Below, piece after piece: positions 32,285 through 40,627 of a stretch of DNA of 64,000 nt (position 1 is its first letter; the number at the start of each line of letters is the position of its first letter). The notes beneath the pieces were generated by a model. The model was not told the DNA's origin and made no database searches. It was given only the letters and a program-made list of their open reading frames with translations. This DNA is from Natronorubrum sulfidifaciens JCM 14089 (GTDB lineage Archaea > Halobacteriota > Halobacteria > Halobacteriales > Natrialbaceae): positions 309,418 through 373,417 of the forward strand of contig NZ_AOHX01000026.1 of NCBI RefSeq assembly GCF_000337735.1, in the 5' to 3' direction. A program made the position numbers and the translations under genes.

Positions 32285-34213
32285 TCAGACGTGGTCGTCG
32301 AGGAAGTCCGCAATCGCTGAGTAGGCCTCGAGCCGGTTCTCGAGTTTCGAGAAGCCGTGTCCTTCGTCGTCGAAAATCAGCTTTCGGACCGGGACACCCT
32401 GTTCGGCGGCCTTCTCGGCGATCTGTTCGGCCTCGCCGACTGGCACACGGGGGTCGTTTTCGCCGTGAAGAACGAACAGCGGGGCCTCGATCTGCTCGAT
32501 ATTGTTCGTCGGCGAGATTTCTTCCAGGAATTCGCGGTCGTCGGCGAGGCTGCCGTACTCGGCCTCGCGCAGTTCACGCCGCCAGTCGCCGGTGTTCTCG
32601 AGGAACGTGACGAAGTTGGCGATGCCGACGACGTCGATGCCGGCCGCCCACAGGTCGGGATACTCGGTGAGCGCCGCGAGTACCATGAACCCGCCGTAGG
32701 AGCCGCCCTTGGCGGCGATTCGGTCAGGATCGACAGCCGGGTGGTCGTGGAGCCACTCGACGCAGGCCTCGATATCGGCCACCGAATCCATCCGCTTTTC
32801 GACGTCATCGAGGGCGGCGTAGTCAGCCCCGTAGCCCGCCGAGCCGCGGACGTTCGGCTCGAAGTAGGCGTAGCCTCGATCGACGAAGTACTGTTTGACA
32901 CTCGAGAACGACGGCCGACGCTGACTCTCGGGCCCGCCGTGGATATCGACGATGACGGGCGTCTGGCCGTCCTCGGCGTCGTCGGGAAGTGTGAGGAAGG
33001 CGGGGACCTCGAGGCCATCGAAGCTCTCGACGTGGACGAGTTCGGAGTCGTCGAACGACGCGCGTGGAATGCCCGCCGTTGGGGCGTCGGTCCAGCGCTC
33101 GACCTCGCCGCTTTCGATGTCGACCACGAACACGTTCGTGTTGACCGTATCGCCAGTGGTAGAGAGCGCGAAACGCTCTGCATCGGGGTCGAAGCTCACG
33201 CCGCCGGAGATCCCACCCGGCAGATCGGGTTCGGGGAACGTCTCGAACTCGGTCGGGTCGTCGGCGTCGAACTCGCCAACAGTGAGTTCGGTGTAGCCTT
33301 CGACGTTTCGCGAGTAGACGAACCGGCCCGTCTCGTCGTCCAGTGCGATGCCGTCGATGTTCCACCCGTCTCCATCGGCAACGGTCTCGAGCACACCGGT
33401 CTCGCGGGTCGCTTTCCTCCCCGCTCGAGTCTCCGGGGCGCTTTGTGCCCCGCCTTCGAGATCGAGATACGCCAGATACAGCGTGTCGGCGTCGCCCTCG
33501 TCCGTGACGAGATAGATACCCTCGCCGTCGGGGGCCCAACTGGCGCTCCCGTAGCGGACGTCGCCTTCGTGTGGCGTGAGGTGCTCGAGTTCAGGCTCGT
33601 CGGCCTCGAGGTCGAGCACGTACAGATCCTGATCGAAGTTCGAGTAGGCTTGTGAGACCAGCAGGCGGGAGTCGTCGGGACTCCAGCCCGACAGCGAGAG
33701 CCAGCCGTCACCCTCACAGACGAGCGTTGCTTCGTCGCCAATCTCGTCGCGGCCCTGCACGTAGATGTCGAAGACGGACTCGTCACGACGGTTCGACGCG
33801 AACGCGAAGCGCTCGCCGTCGTGGCTCCAGCCGCCCCAGCGGTGTTTGGCGCGAGCGATGCGAGCGCGAGGCTCGTTGTGGCCCCCCGAGCCACAACGTT
33901 GTTTGGCGTCGGGCATCGCCGTCAGGTTCTCGATGACGCCCGTCTCGGCGTCCAGCCGGAACAGTTGGGCGCGCTCGTTGCCACCCTCGTCCATCCCGAA
34001 GATCAGTTCGGGACGCTCGGGCGCCCACGAGGCGAACGTCACGCGCTCGTCGTAAAACGTCCGCTGCTCGGGCCACGCGCGGGGGGCCTCGAGCGTCCAG
34101 ACCTGCGCGGTGCCGGTCGTATCCATCAGAAACGACAGCCGTTCGCCGTCGGGCCCAAACGATGCGCCGTAGGCGCTGCGGATGTTGAGATACCGGGCGA
34201 TCTCGTAGCTCAT
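32285..34213 (-). CDS. Prolyl-oligopeptidase family (S9) peptidase with in-frame insert
   Basis: The protein is 642 residues from the ATG at 34213 (MSYEIARYLNIRS). The N-terminal beta-propeller spans about 1-370 (repeats such as WSPDDSRLLVSQ, WAPDGEGIYLVTD), followed by an alpha/beta-hydrolase domain. The triad is Ser505 (GGSYGGFM), Asp587 (HGENDPRVP) and His619 (DEGHGFSK). No signal peptide, so cytoplasmic and likely acting on short peptides as acylaminoacyl-peptidases do. Residues 105-123 (QRCGSGGHNEPRARIARAK) are an added piece encoded by a 57-base insertion with a hairpin and a flanking duplication (33840-33908). A second low-complexity patch (GGAQSAPETRAGRKATRETG) at about 33405-33465 may be similar. 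Confidence 0.93.
   Translation of the reverse strand: MSYEIARYLNIRSAYGASFGPDGERLSFLMDTTGTAQVWTLEAPRAWPEQRTFYDERVTFASWAPERPELIFGMDEGGNERAQLFRLDAETGVIENLTAMPDAKQRCGSGGHNEPRARIARAKHRWGGWSHDGERFAFASNRRDESVFDIYVQGRDEIGDEATLVCEGDGWLSLSGWSPDDSRLLVSQAYSNFDQDLYVLDLEADEPELEHLTPHEGDVRYGSASWAPDGEGIYLVTDEGDADTLYLAYLDLEGGAQSAPETRAGRKATRETGVLETVADGDGWNIDGIALDDETGRFVYSRNVEGYTELTVGEFDADDPTEFETFPEPDLPGGISGGVSFDPDAERFALSTTGDTVNTNVFVVDIESGEVERWTDAPTAGIPRASFDDSELVHVESFDGLEVPAFLTLPDDAEDGQTPVIVDIHGGPESQRRPSFSSVKQYFVDRGYAYFEPNVRGSAGYGADYAALDDVEKRMDSVADIEACVEWLHDHPAVDPDRIAAKGGSYGGFMVLAALTEYPDLWAAGIDVVGIANFVTFLENTGDWRRELREAEYGSLADDREFLEEISPTNNIEQIEAPLFVLHGENDPRVPVGEAEQIAEKAAEQGVPVRKLIFDDEGHGFSKLENRLEAYSAIADFLDDHV
33840..33908. 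repeat. 57-base in-frame insertion with 12-base duplicated flank inside the S9 gene
   Basis: CGGTGTTTGGCG (33840-33851) recurs as CGTTGTTTGGCG (33897-33908), 11 of 12 identical and 57 bases apart. Between them lie a GC-rich head (33849-33868) and a perfect hairpin GTTGTGGC/GCCACAAC (33875-33882, 33890-33897; loop of 7). Removing 57 bases restores the plausible propeller reading MPDAKHRWGGWS. Confidence 0.65.
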
Positions 34214-34428
34214 ACACGCAGCTAGCCGCTCGAGGGCGTAGTCGTTTGGGTTACGGAACCGTGACAACAGCGGCGGCTATCGAAAGTAGGCTGGCCATAC
34301 AGCGTCCAGTGTACGCACGTCGCCAGCATAGCGCGGTCCGAGAGCGCGCACGGCTGATAACACGCGCGCTCGAGAAGCGGGGCAAAGGTACTGCGTAACA
34401 AAACTCGTCGAGACGAATCGCTCGAGTA

Positions 34429-35091
34429 ATGCAAGAGCAGGGTGGGCGCACCGACGAGGGGACATCGACCACAGCGATCCTCGTCACGATCCTCGTCGTC
34501 CTCGTCGCGTTCGGGCTGACGGTCGCAGTCGTCGGCACTGGCTTCTCGAGCGGCGAGTCCGAGATCGACGACGGGAGTGATTCGACCGACATCGGAACCG
34601 ACGCAGACAGCGGGTCCGGCGACGAGCAGTCAACCGAGACGGCGGATGACGACGAGCGCGAGGAGACAGCCGATGACGAGAGTGAGCGCGACGAGAGCGA
34701 TGACGATGGGAACGACGACAGCAGTGGCGACATCGAAGACGAGGATGACGACGGAGTCGAGGAAGGGGCGAGTGATGTCGAGGCTGACGACGACAGCGAC
34801 GAGACGGACGAGGCTGATGACGATGTGGACGAGGCTGACGACGACAACGATGAGACGGACGACGACAACGACGAGGCTGACGACGACAGCGACGAAACGG
34901 ACGATACTGATGACGATGTGGGCGAGGCTGACGACGACACTGACGGCGACGAGGACGAAAGCGACGTGGATGTAGAAGATGAAACCGACGGTGACGACGA
35001 TGTCGACGAGGAGGACGACGACGATGACGGCGACTTCATCGAGCAGATTTCCGAGTTCATCACCGAAACGGCCTCCATCGGCGACGACTAG
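34429..35091 (+). CDS. Membrane-anchored, extremely acidic repeat protein
   Basis: The protein is 220 residues. One membrane helix near the N-terminus (about 16-38, AILVTILVVLVAFGLTVAVV) is followed by about 160 residues made almost only of Asp, Glu, Ser and Thr, with repeats of the kind DETDEADDD and DEADDDSDET. A short amphipathic tail (FIEQISEFITETASI) ends it. The acidic part is surely disordered and probably faces outward; it could bind cations or act as a spacer. DNA repeats (gacgaggctgacgac and variants) make this stretch prone to length change by slippage. Long Ser-rich frames on the other strand are composition artefacts. Confidence 0.75.
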   Translation: MQEQGGRTDEGTSTTAILVTILVVLVAFGLTVAVVGTGFSSGESEIDDGSDSTDIGTDADSGSGDEQSTETADDDEREETADDESERDESDDDGNDDSSGDIEDEDDDGVEEGASDVEADDDSDETDEADDDVDEADDDNDETDDDNDEADDDSDETDDTDDDVGEADDDTDGDEDESDVDVEDETDGDDDVDEEDDDDDGDFIEQISEFITETASIGDD

Positions 35092-35147
35092 CGCTCGGTG
35101 ACGAGACAGCTGACACTCGCGATGAGTAACTCGAGAAAAGAAGTGAT

Positions 35148-35154
35148 TTTTTAT
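35148..35154 (+). promoter_or_regulatory. TATA-like box of the glycosyltransferase gene
   Basis: TTTTTATC-like stretch about 27 bases before the ATG at 35178; the T run could also end transcription of the preceding acidic-protein gene. Confidence 0.45.
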
Positions 35155-35177
35155 CCTGTCACTACGTCGCGCGTCAT

Positions 35178-36239
35178 ATGCGACTCGCGTTCGTCTCGTT
35201 CGAGACGGTTTTTCACCGCGACAGCGAGACGAACCACCGGTTCCAGACTGTCCTCGAGTTGCTGGCTGCCCACGGACACGACGTCCACTGCTACTGTGCC
35301 AAGTTCTGGGCCGACGACGCGTCGACCCTCGAGCGAGAGGGGATCACGTACCATGCGGTTGTCACTGGTCTCGAGGCCAGCAAGTCGTTTCTCGCCCGGC
35401 TACCGTTCGTCCTCGCTGCATCGAACTCCGACATCGTCCACGTAAACGCACACTCTCCGGCAGTGGTCCTCGCGGCCAGCGTCGGGGCGACGCTTGCGCG
35501 TGTCCCCATGCTCACCGAGTGGGACGGCGACGGCGGGATCGACGACGATCGGTGGACGCGGCTGGCGGCGAAACGGGGCGCTCGAATCCTCACGCCGTCG
35601 GCACTCGTCGCCACGTGGCTCAGAGAGCGCGGGGCCGACGGCGACCGCGTCGAGACGGTCCCGAACCCGATCGACCTCGAGCGCATTCAGGACGTGCCGC
35701 CGGGCGAGCAGGTCGACGTGATCTACGCCCGCCGGCTCGACGAGGGGGCAAACCTCGAGAGCCTGTTGCTCGCACTGGCGGAGCTTCGAGGTCGAGACTG
35801 GCGAACGACCGTCATCGGTGACGGCCCCGAACGGGCGATGTACGAGCGCCTCGCGAGTGATCTCCGGATCGACGATCGAGTTTCGTTCGTCGGCGACTGC
35901 TCGCTCGAGGAACGCATCGCCGCCTACCGTGGCGCACACGTTTTCGCACAGACGGCCGAACACTGCGTGTTCCCGACGGAGATGCTGTGGGCGCTGGCAT
36001 CGGGCTGTGTCGGCATCGTCGAGTACCACGTCGACTCGAGCGCCCACGAACTCGTCGAAGGGTGGGATCGGGGCTTTCGAACGACGAGCGAGGCAGAACT
36101 CGCCGACGCCATCCTCTCGGCCGGCGACCTCGAGCATTGCACGTTCGACGACCGGTTTGCCGACTACGACCGCTCGGCCGTCGCCGAGGCGTATCTCGAG
36201 CAGTACCGAACGCTCGAGGAAGCGTACGGCCTGTTGTAG
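35178..36239 (+). CDS. Glycosyltransferase, GT4-like (GT-B fold)
   Basis: The protein is 353 residues. N-terminal Rossmann half: MRLAFVSFETVFHRDSETNH, then DIVHVNAHSPAVVLAA. C-terminal half has the GT4 marks: TPSALVATWLRERG, VETVPNPIDLERI, the nucleotide-sugar region TTVIGDGPERAMYERLA, and RVSFVGDCSLEERIAAYRGA. The usual retaining E-x7-E is only partly kept (HCVFPTEMLWALASGCVGIVEY). It likely adds a sugar to a lipid, glycan or protein at the inner membrane face; donor and acceptor unknown. It is followed by the HIT gene on the same strand. Confidence 0.85.
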   Translation: MRLAFVSFETVFHRDSETNHRFQTVLELLAAHGHDVHCYCAKFWADDASTLEREGITYHAVVTGLEASKSFLARLPFVLAASNSDIVHVNAHSPAVVLAASVGATLARVPMLTEWDGDGGIDDDRWTRLAAKRGARILTPSALVATWLRERGADGDRVETVPNPIDLERIQDVPPGEQVDVIYARRLDEGANLESLLLALAELRGRDWRTTVIGDGPERAMYERLASDLRIDDRVSFVGDCSLEERIAAYRGAHVFAQTAEHCVFPTEMLWALASGCVGIVEYHVDSSAHELVEGWDRGFRTTSEAELADAILSAGDLEHCTFDDRFADYDRSAVAEAYLEQYRTLEEAYGLL

Positions 36240-36289
36240 GCAGTCTCCACACCGACGCGAACGGCGAGGACGGCGCTGGTGGGGATGGC

Positions 36290-36296
36290 TATATAT
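36290..36296 (+). promoter_or_regulatory. TATA box of the HIT gene
   Basis: TATATAT centred 26 bases before the ATG at 36319; supports a leaderless transcript and that start codon. Confidence 0.6.
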
Positions 36297-36318
36297 CCGT
36301 CCACGAGACAGTTCGAGT

Positions 36319-36729
36319 ATGAGTGACGACTGTGAGTTCTGTCGGATCGTCGCCGGCGACCTGCCGGTTCACGTCCTCTATGAGGACGAGCAGACGTGTG
36401 CGTTTCTCGACCGCAACCCGGCAGTAACGGGACACACGCTCGTCGTCCCACGCAGCCACGAAGAAGACGCGCTGACGATCGACGAACCGACCGCGAGCGC
36501 GGTCTTCGAGACGGTTCGGACCGTCGCGAAGGCACTCGAGGCGGCGCTCGAGCCCGACGGATTCAGCGTCTTTCACACCAGCGGGCCGCTAGTCGGGGCC
36601 GTCGACCACGCCCACGTCCATCTCGTTCCGCGAAGCGAGGCCGATGACGTGGCGCTGTCGCTGACGCGGGGCGAGCTGACTGACAGTGAGGCGACACAGC
36701 TAGCGAGCCGTATTCGCTCGGCGCTCTGA
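36319..36729 (+). CDS. HIT-family nucleotide hydrolase
   Basis: The protein is 136 residues. The histidine triad is at 97-101 (HAHVHLVP), preceded by FHTSGPLVGAVD. The N-terminus has a CEFCRIVAGDLP zinc-type motif, FLDRNPAVTGHTLVVPRSH and a mixed helix, the classical Hint/FHIT-like order. Such enzymes hydrolyse AMP-lysine, AMP esters or dinucleoside polyphosphates in the cytoplasm. The start is set by a TATA box 26 bases ahead; a longer frame upstream overlaps the glycosyltransferase gene and is not used. Confidence 0.95.
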   Translation: MSDDCEFCRIVAGDLPVHVLYEDEQTCAFLDRNPAVTGHTLVVPRSHEEDALTIDEPTASAVFETVRTVAKALEAALEPDGFSVFHTSGPLVGAVDHAHVHLVPRSEADDVALSLTRGELTDSEATQLASRIRSAL

Positions 36730-36763
36730 AAACGGAAGCCGACTCGAGCGGCGGCCGATACCG

Positions 36764-37915
36764 TTAGAGATCGAACTTCGACGCCGCGGTTTCCATGTCC
36801 TTGTCGCCGCGTCCGGAGAGGTTCACGAGGATCGTCTCGTGCTCACCCGCTTCGGCGAGTTGGATCGCCCGCGCGATGCCGTGGCTGGACTCGAGGGCTG
36901 GGATGATTCCCTCGGTCTCGCTGAGTTCGCGGAAGGCAGCGAGGGCTTCCTCGTCGGTGACGCCCGTGTACTCACAGCGGCCGATAGCCTTGTACATAGC
37001 GTGTTCGGGGCCGACACCGGGGTAGTCGAGCCCAGCCGAAACGGAGTGGACCTCGACGTCGTCGTCGATCACGCGCGTTTTCATCCCGTGGATGACGTCG
37101 TCTTTCCCTTTCGCGAGCGGGGCCGCGTGGCGACTCGAGTCAGCGCCTTTGCCGCCGCCTTCGGCACCGTAGAAGTCGACGTCGTCGTCGCGGAACGCAT
37201 GGAAAAGACCGATCGCGTTCGAGCCGCCGCCGACGCAGGCGACGGCCGCGTCGGGGAGATCGCCAGTTCGCTCTTGGAACTGTTCGCGGGCCTCCCGACC
37301 GATGACGCTCTGGAAGTCCCGAACCATCCGCGGGAACGGGTCGGGGCCGACGACGCTACCCACGAGGTAGTGGGTGTCGTCGACGTTTTTGGCGAAGTCC
37401 TCGAGCGCCGCGTCGACGGCGTCGGCGAGGCCTTCGTCGCCGCGGGTCACTTCGTTGACCTCGGCACCCATCAGCCGCATCCGGAAGACGTTCATCTCCT
37501 GACGGGCGACGTCTTTCGCGCCCATATAAATCTCCGTCTCGAGGTCGAGCAACGCGCCGACCATCGCGGTTGCGGTGCCGTGTTGGCCGGCCCCAGTTTC
37601 GGCGATGATCCGGTCGCGGCCGCTCTGTTTGGCCAGCAGGGCCTGGCCGAGTGCGTTGTTGATCTTGTGGGCCCCGCCGTGGAGCAGGTCCTCTCGCTTG
37701 AGGTAGATGTCGGCTCCGTACCGGTCGCTCAACGTGCTTGCATAGTACAGCGGCGTCGGCCGGCCGGCGAACGTCTCGAGGAGCTCACGAAGCTCCGCGC
37801 GGAAGGCGTCGGTGTCGGCGACCTCGTCGTAGGCAGTTGCGAGTTGCTCGAGTGGTTCCTGCAGGGGGTCGGGAACGTGGCGTCCACCGTACCCATCGAA
37901 CGCGCCATTGGACAT
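36764..37915 (-). CDS. trpB: Tryptophan synthase beta chain, apart from other trp genes
   Basis: The protein is 383 residues and condenses indole with serine to tryptophan. The PLP lysine is Lys84 (HGGAHKINNALGQ), the phosphate loop is VGGGSNAIG, and ETGAGQHGTATA is present, all as in the canonical TrpB1 group; usual HTGAHK has become HGGAHK. No trpA or other trp gene is nearby; the gene follows pstB on the same strand after 82 bases. A strong TATA box (37941-37950) lies about 30 bases before the ATG at 37915, so it has its own promoter. It may be a second copy used for indole salvage (inference). Confidence 0.95.
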   Translation of the reverse strand: MSNGAFDGYGGRHVPDPLQEPLEQLATAYDEVADTDAFRAELRELLETFAGRPTPLYYASTLSDRYGADIYLKREDLLHGGAHKINNALGQALLAKQSGRDRIIAETGAGQHGTATAMVGALLDLETEIYMGAKDVARQEMNVFRMRLMGAEVNEVTRGDEGLADAVDAALEDFAKNVDDTHYLVGSVVGPDPFPRMVRDFQSVIGREAREQFQERTGDLPDAAVACVGGGSNAIGLFHAFRDDDVDFYGAEGGGKGADSSRHAAPLAKGKDDVIHGMKTRVIDDDVEVHSVSAGLDYPGVGPEHAMYKAIGRCEYTGVTDEEALAAFRELSETEGIIPALESSHGIARAIQLAEAGEHETILVNLSGRGDKDMETAASKFDL

Positions 37916-37940
37916 ATGTCGGCCACTCGCACCCGGACGG

Positions 37941-37950
37941 TAAATATATT
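37941..37950 (-). promoter_or_regulatory. TATA box of trpB
   Basis: The minus strand reads AATATATTTA about 30 bases before the ATG at 37915. It overlaps nothing coding and shows trpB need not be transcribed with the pst genes. Confidence 0.6.
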
Positions 37951-37997
37951 CTGTCACCGGCCCGGCTGTCGAACGCGACGACGACAGGCGCGTCGTG

Positions 37998-38834
37998 CTA
38001 TCGCTCGGCTGCGACTGTGGTCGCAGCGGCTGTCGACTCCGACTCGTCATCATCGTCGTCCCCGACCACGGTATGTCCCGAGACGAACTCCGCAGTGCGT
38101 TCGTGCTGTGGGTTTTCGAAGAACGACCGGGTGTCGTTCGTCTCGATGCAGTCGCCGAGATAGAGGAAGACGACCTCGTCGGCGAGCCGTTTGGCTTGAT
38201 CCATGCTGTGGGTAACCATGATGATCGTATACTCGTCTTTGAGGGACTCGAGGGTCTCCTCGACCGTTTCGGCGGAAACGGGATCGAGCGCCGACGTCAC
38301 CTCGTCACAGAGCAGGATGTCGGGTTCGACGGCCAGCGAGCGGGCGAGACAGAGCCGCTGGATCTGGCCGGTCGATAGCTCTGCGCCGGGGGCGTCGAGT
38401 CGGTCTTCGACCTCGCTCCAGAGGTTGACCTTCCGCAGGTAGTGTTCGACCCGATCATCGAGGTCGGCTTTCGACTCGTAGTCGCCGTGGATCTGCAGCC
38501 CATAGGCGACGTTCTCGTAGATCGATAGCGGCAGCGCGGTCGGCGTCTGCGGGACGTAGCCGATCCGTCTGCGAAGCTCCGGTACCGGCTCGTCGGTGTT
38601 GTAGACCGACTGCTCGCCCAATAGGACGTCGCCCGAAATCTCGACGTTGGGTTGGATCTCGTGAAGTCGGTTCAGCGATTTGAGCAGCGTCGATTTCCCA
38701 CAGCCCGAGGGACCGATGATGGCCGTCAGCTGATTCGCTGGGAACTCGACCGAGACGCCTTTCAGCGCCTCGACTTCGCGGTTTCCGGTGTACGTTACGG
38801 TGAGATTCTCGGTAGTGAGTGCAGTGTCTGTCAT
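37998..38834 (-). CDS. pstB: Phosphate ABC transporter ATP-binding protein
   Basis: The protein is 278 residues. Walker A is GPSGCGKST (about 41-49), the Q-loop GYVPQTPTALP, signature LSTGQIQRLCLARSLA and Walker B ILLCDEVTSALD, with the switch His in VTHSMDQAKRLAD. The STGQIQ form of the signature and the ALDPVS order fit PstB. The C-terminal 25 residues are an acidic, Ala-rich tail that haloarchaeal copies often add. Its ATG overlaps the pstA stop as ATGA. It powers high-affinity phosphate import. Confidence 0.95.
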   Translation of the reverse strand: MTDTALTTENLTVTYTGNREVEALKGVSVEFPANQLTAIIGPSGCGKSTLLKSLNRLHEIQPNVEISGDVLLGEQSVYNTDEPVPELRRRIGYVPQTPTALPLSIYENVAYGLQIHGDYESKADLDDRVEHYLRKVNLWSEVEDRLDAPGAELSTGQIQRLCLARSLAVEPDILLCDEVTSALDPVSAETVEETLESLKDEYTIIMVTHSMDQAKRLADEVVFLYLGDCIETNDTRSFFENPQHERTAEFVSGHTVVGDDDDDESESTAAATTVAAER

Positions 38835-39691
38835 GAGTGGCGACCTCCTGGTGCGTAGCGTGCGTAGCGTCCGGCAAGCAGTTTCGAGACGATGATCAAC
38901 GCGAGTACGGCGACGATAAGGACGAACGACGCTGCGTAGGCGTGTGAGCGGACCTCGGCGTTGAACGACATCGCCTGATCGAAGATGAGCACTGGGAGCG
39001 TCGTCGCCCCTTCGAAGAGGCCACCCGGCATATTCGTACTTCGACCAGTGGTGAACAACACCGTCGCAGCGTCACCGATGCCGCGGGCGAAGCCCATGAT
39101 GATCCCGGCGATGATCCCCGGCAGCGCCGCGCGGAACGTCATCAGCGCGGCCTCGAATCGCGTCCCGCCGAGGCCGTAAGTCGCCTCTTTGACCGCCTCA
39201 GGAGCCGACCGCAACGCCTCGTCGGTGTAGCGGGTCATGATCGGGTACTGGAAGATCGCGATCGCGACGATCCCGAAGAACAGACTCGTTCGAGCACCGA
39301 TCGCGATGATGATCGTCAGAACGAACACACCGTAGACGATCGGTGGCGTCCCCCAGAGCACGTTCAAGAACATGTTCACGACGTCCGAGAACCGCTCGCT
39401 CGAGTAATCGCTCTGGAGATAGATCGCCGTGGAGACGGCGAGCACTGCCGAGACGACCGTCGCCGGAACGACGATGAACAGACTCCCGAGGACGGCATGG
39501 AGGAAGCCGCCGTCGCCCTCGAGCATGTATCGGGAGCCCGGCGGCGTGATCGCGATCGCGGGGTCGGTCAGGAAGACGCGCCCGCCACGGTAGATCGTCA
39601 CGGCGACGACCAGCACCATCACGGCGACGACGAGGGCGGCAGCGCCACGAGCAAGCAGGCCGAAGAGTCGCTGTTTGGCGTATCGGTCCAT
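38831..39691 (-). CDS. pstA: Phosphate ABC transporter permease
   Basis: The protein is 286 residues from the ATG at 39691, which shares one base with the pstC stop (TGATG). About six membrane helices. The permease (EAA-like) loop is DEALRSAPEAVKEATYGLGGTRFEA, and GFARGIGDAATVLFTTG marks the PstA group. It forms the channel with PstC. A GTG 12 bases upstream would add four residues, but the overlapping ATG is the usual coupling arrangement. Confidence 0.95.
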   Translation of the reverse strand: MDRYAKQRLFGLLARGAAALVVAVMVLVVAVTIYRGGRVFLTDPAIAITPPGSRYMLEGDGGFLHAVLGSLFIVVPATVVSAVLAVSTAIYLQSDYSSERFSDVVNMFLNVLWGTPPIVYGVFVLTIIIAIGARTSLFFGIVAIAIFQYPIMTRYTDEALRSAPEAVKEATYGLGGTRFEAALMTFRAALPGIIAGIIMGFARGIGDAATVLFTTGRSTNMPGGLFEGATTLPVLIFDQAMSFNAEVRSHAYAASFVLIVAVLALIIVSKLLAGRYARYAPGGRHS

Positions 39692-40620
39692 CAGTACTGC
39701 CACCTCCGCTGGAGGCGGCGGCGGACGAGCATCGCCGTGAAGTTGAACAGCCAGACGACGACCACGAGCATGAGGCCGACGAAGATCAGCGCCGACTGGG
39801 TCAGCGGCAGGCTCATCAGCTCACCGAAATCGTTGACGATCAGCGTCGGCAGCGTCTGGCCCGTCGCAAACGGCGAACTCGGCAGGTGGGTCTGGCCGCC
39901 GATCAGCATCGCAGGCACGATCGTCGCGCCGAAGACGCGACCGAAGCCGAGCAACACGGCCGAGAAGATGCCGGGGCCCGCAGCCCGCAACAGCACCGAC
40001 CGGATCGTCTCCCACTTCGTCGCGCCGACGCCGAGCGAGGACTCCCGAAGCTCGTCGGGCAAGGCCTCGAGGGATTCGACCGACAGCGAGATCATGAAGG
40101 GAGTGACGACGATCGCCATCACGAGACTGACTGTGAAGATGCCAAGACCGGTCGCACTCGAGCCGACGGCCGGCGCGAGGTAGTCGCCGACGAAGGGGAC
40201 GACGACGATCAGCGCGACCAGTCCGAAGATCACGCTCGGGATCGCCGCGAGCACGTCGATAAACGACGAGACGAGCGTCTTCGCCCGTCCCTCGGCGTAC
40301 TCGGCGATGTAGATCGCCGCAAGGATCGCGATCGGGGTGCCCATCGCCATCGTGAGTGCGGTGACGTAGATCGTGCCGACGATCGCCGGCAGGAAGCCAA
40401 ACTCGTTCTGTGCGGGGTCCCAGTTCGAGGACGTCAGCGCCTGCACCAGCGAATACTCTGACAGCAGCGGCAGCGACTGGTAGAGCAGCGCCAGCACGAT
40501 CAGGGCAAACAGCGCGATGGCGAAGTAGCCAGCCCCCTGCAACCAGCGGCTGCTCAGGCGTTCGATCAGGAGCCGCCGATCGAGTCGCCGTTGACTCCTA
40601 GACTCCGTCGACCCTGCCAT
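39691..40620 (-). CDS. pstC: Phosphate ABC transporter permease
   Basis: The protein is 309 residues with about six membrane helices. The permease loop reads SLEALPDELRESSLGVGATKWETIR and the helix after it GIFSAVLLGFGRVFGATIVP. The N-terminus is basic (SRSQRRLDRRLLIERLSSRW) and cytoplasmic. It starts 7 bases after the pstS stop and overlaps pstA by one base, so pstSCAB is one transcription unit. No phoU follows; trpB takes that place. Confidence 0.95.
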   Translation of the reverse strand: MAGSTESRSQRRLDRRLLIERLSSRWLQGAGYFAIALFALIVLALLYQSLPLLSEYSLVQALTSSNWDPAQNEFGFLPAIVGTIYVTALTMAMGTPIAILAAIYIAEYAEGRAKTLVSSFIDVLAAIPSVIFGLVALIVVVPFVGDYLAPAVGSSATGLGIFTVSLVMAIVVTPFMISLSVESLEALPDELRESSLGVGATKWETIRSVLLRAAGPGIFSAVLLGFGRVFGATIVPAMLIGGQTHLPSSPFATGQTLPTLIVNDFGELMSLPLTQSALIFVGLMLVVVVWLFNFTAMLVRRRLQRRWQY

Positions 40621-40627
40621 CGTTCAG

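Noticed and set aside
34760..35040. Repeats considered as a CRISPR array
   Set aside because: Repeat units are short, of varying length, without unique spacers, and lie within one coding frame (Asp/Glu repeats).
34251..35078. Long minus-strand Ser-rich reading frame
   Set aside because: It is the exact antisense of the poly-acidic repeat gene; GAC/GAG repeats read backwards give Ser/Val codons. No start signal or family support.
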